NCBI GenBank assembly: GCA_964242415.1
Contig: CAXTAT010000005.1
Span: 124,001-188,000 of the forward strand
Source of the DNA: DASWOJ01 sp964242415
GTDB taxonomy: Bacteria; Pseudomonadota; Alphaproteobacteria; Acetobacterales; Acetobacteraceae
DNA length: 64,000 nucleotides
Reading direction: 5' to 3'
Both the position numbers and the translations under genes were made by a program. Below the pieces are notes generated by a model. The model ran no database searches. It worked only from the letters and a program-made list of their open reading frames with translations, and was not told the DNA's origin. Each line of letters begins with the position of its first letter. Position 1 is the first letter of the stretch. Shown piece after piece: positions 63,875 through 64,000 of the stretch.

Positions 63875-64000
63875 ATGGACACGCTGCAGGCCATCGGCAT
63901 CGCCATCTTGCAAGGGGCCACCGAGCTGTTCCCGATCAGCAGCCTCGGCCACGCCGTCGTGCTGCCTGCCGTGCTCGGCTGGAACCTCGATCAGCGTGCG
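63875..64000 (+). CDS. uppP: Undecaprenyl-diphosphatase (3' end outside window)
   Basis: The first 42 codons read MDTLQAIGIAILQGATELFP, then ISSLGHAVVLPAVLG, the start of the UppP/BacA family with its Glu-rich TELFPISSLGH active-site loop. The membrane enzyme recycles undecaprenyl diphosphate for cell-wall synthesis. CAGGAG lies six bases before ATG 63875. The window cuts the gene. Confidence 0.9.
   Translation, partial: MDTLQAIGIAILQGATELFPISSLGHAVVLPAVLGWNLDQRA

Overview
The window is high-GC, densely packed chromosomal DNA from an alphaproteobacterium. The clues are an F0 ATP synthase cluster (atpI-atpB-atpE-b'-b) separate from F1, an NDUFS4-type complex I subunit, a nagZ-M50-scpA-scpB-tatB-tatC-serS cluster, and a miaA/ilvB/ilvN/ilvC block divergent from serB. 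Rhodospirillales, probably Acetobacteraceae, is my best guess; this is inference from gene order and GC, because there is no rRNA here. I see no prophage, CRISPR array, plasmid function or insertion sequence.

Layout. 0-7 kb: end of an SMP-30 lactonase gene, a LysR regulator divergent from a Tat-exported bicupin (oxalate decarboxylase family), a ThiE-like gene head to head with a YggS gene, and kup. 7.6-13.5 kb: a MerR regulator leads a beta-oxidation operon (thiolase, fused hydroxyacyl-CoA dehydrogenase/enoyl-CoA hydratase, acyl-CoA dehydrogenase). 13.7-22.7 kb: permeases, a radical SAM protein, a sterol-desaturase-type hydroxylase, a disulfide oxidoreductase, yajC, a DUF815 ATPase and a metallo-beta-lactamase-fold hydrolase. 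22.8-32.6 kb (minus strand): dgt-argS-SPOR-nagZ-M50 protease-scpA-scpB-tatB-tatC-serS. 33-36.4 kb: erpA, xth, a GAF-PAS HWE/HisKA_2-type kinase and a DUF2721 protein. 36.5-40.5 kb: a somewhat lower-GC stretch with a secreted orphan, a frameshifted gene remnant, a zinc-ribbon/PstS-like/OmpA fusion and a microbial rhodopsin. 40.6-46.6 kb: a PheC-like periplasmic dehydratase, tRNA-Arg, the NDUFS4 homologue, tRNA-Pro, the F0 genes and a peptide-type binding protein. 46.7-53.6 kb: ilvC, ilvN, ilvB and miaA (minus), serB and epmB (plus). 53.6-58.4 kb: efp, suhB and a coupled OmpA/MotA-like/MotB-like envelope set. 58.6-64 kb: a PhyH dioxygenase, an MFS permease coupled to a binding protein and a dehydrogenase, a second dehydrogenase and the start of uppP.

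Two dispersed repeat families punctuate the window. One is a REP-doublet (REPIN-like) element; five full copies lie between converging genes, and it appears to supply the last codons and stop of two proteins. The other is a GTCATTGCGAG palindrome found between co-directional or divergent genes. The most interesting single gene is a rhodopsin with a D-T-A motif, which keeps the proton acceptor but lacks the usual cytoplasmic carboxylate donor. Also notable are a likely PheC homologue, the zinc-ribbon/phosphate-binding/OmpA fusion, a Mot-like envelope motor set, and three divergent gene pairs whose start codons overlap or abut.
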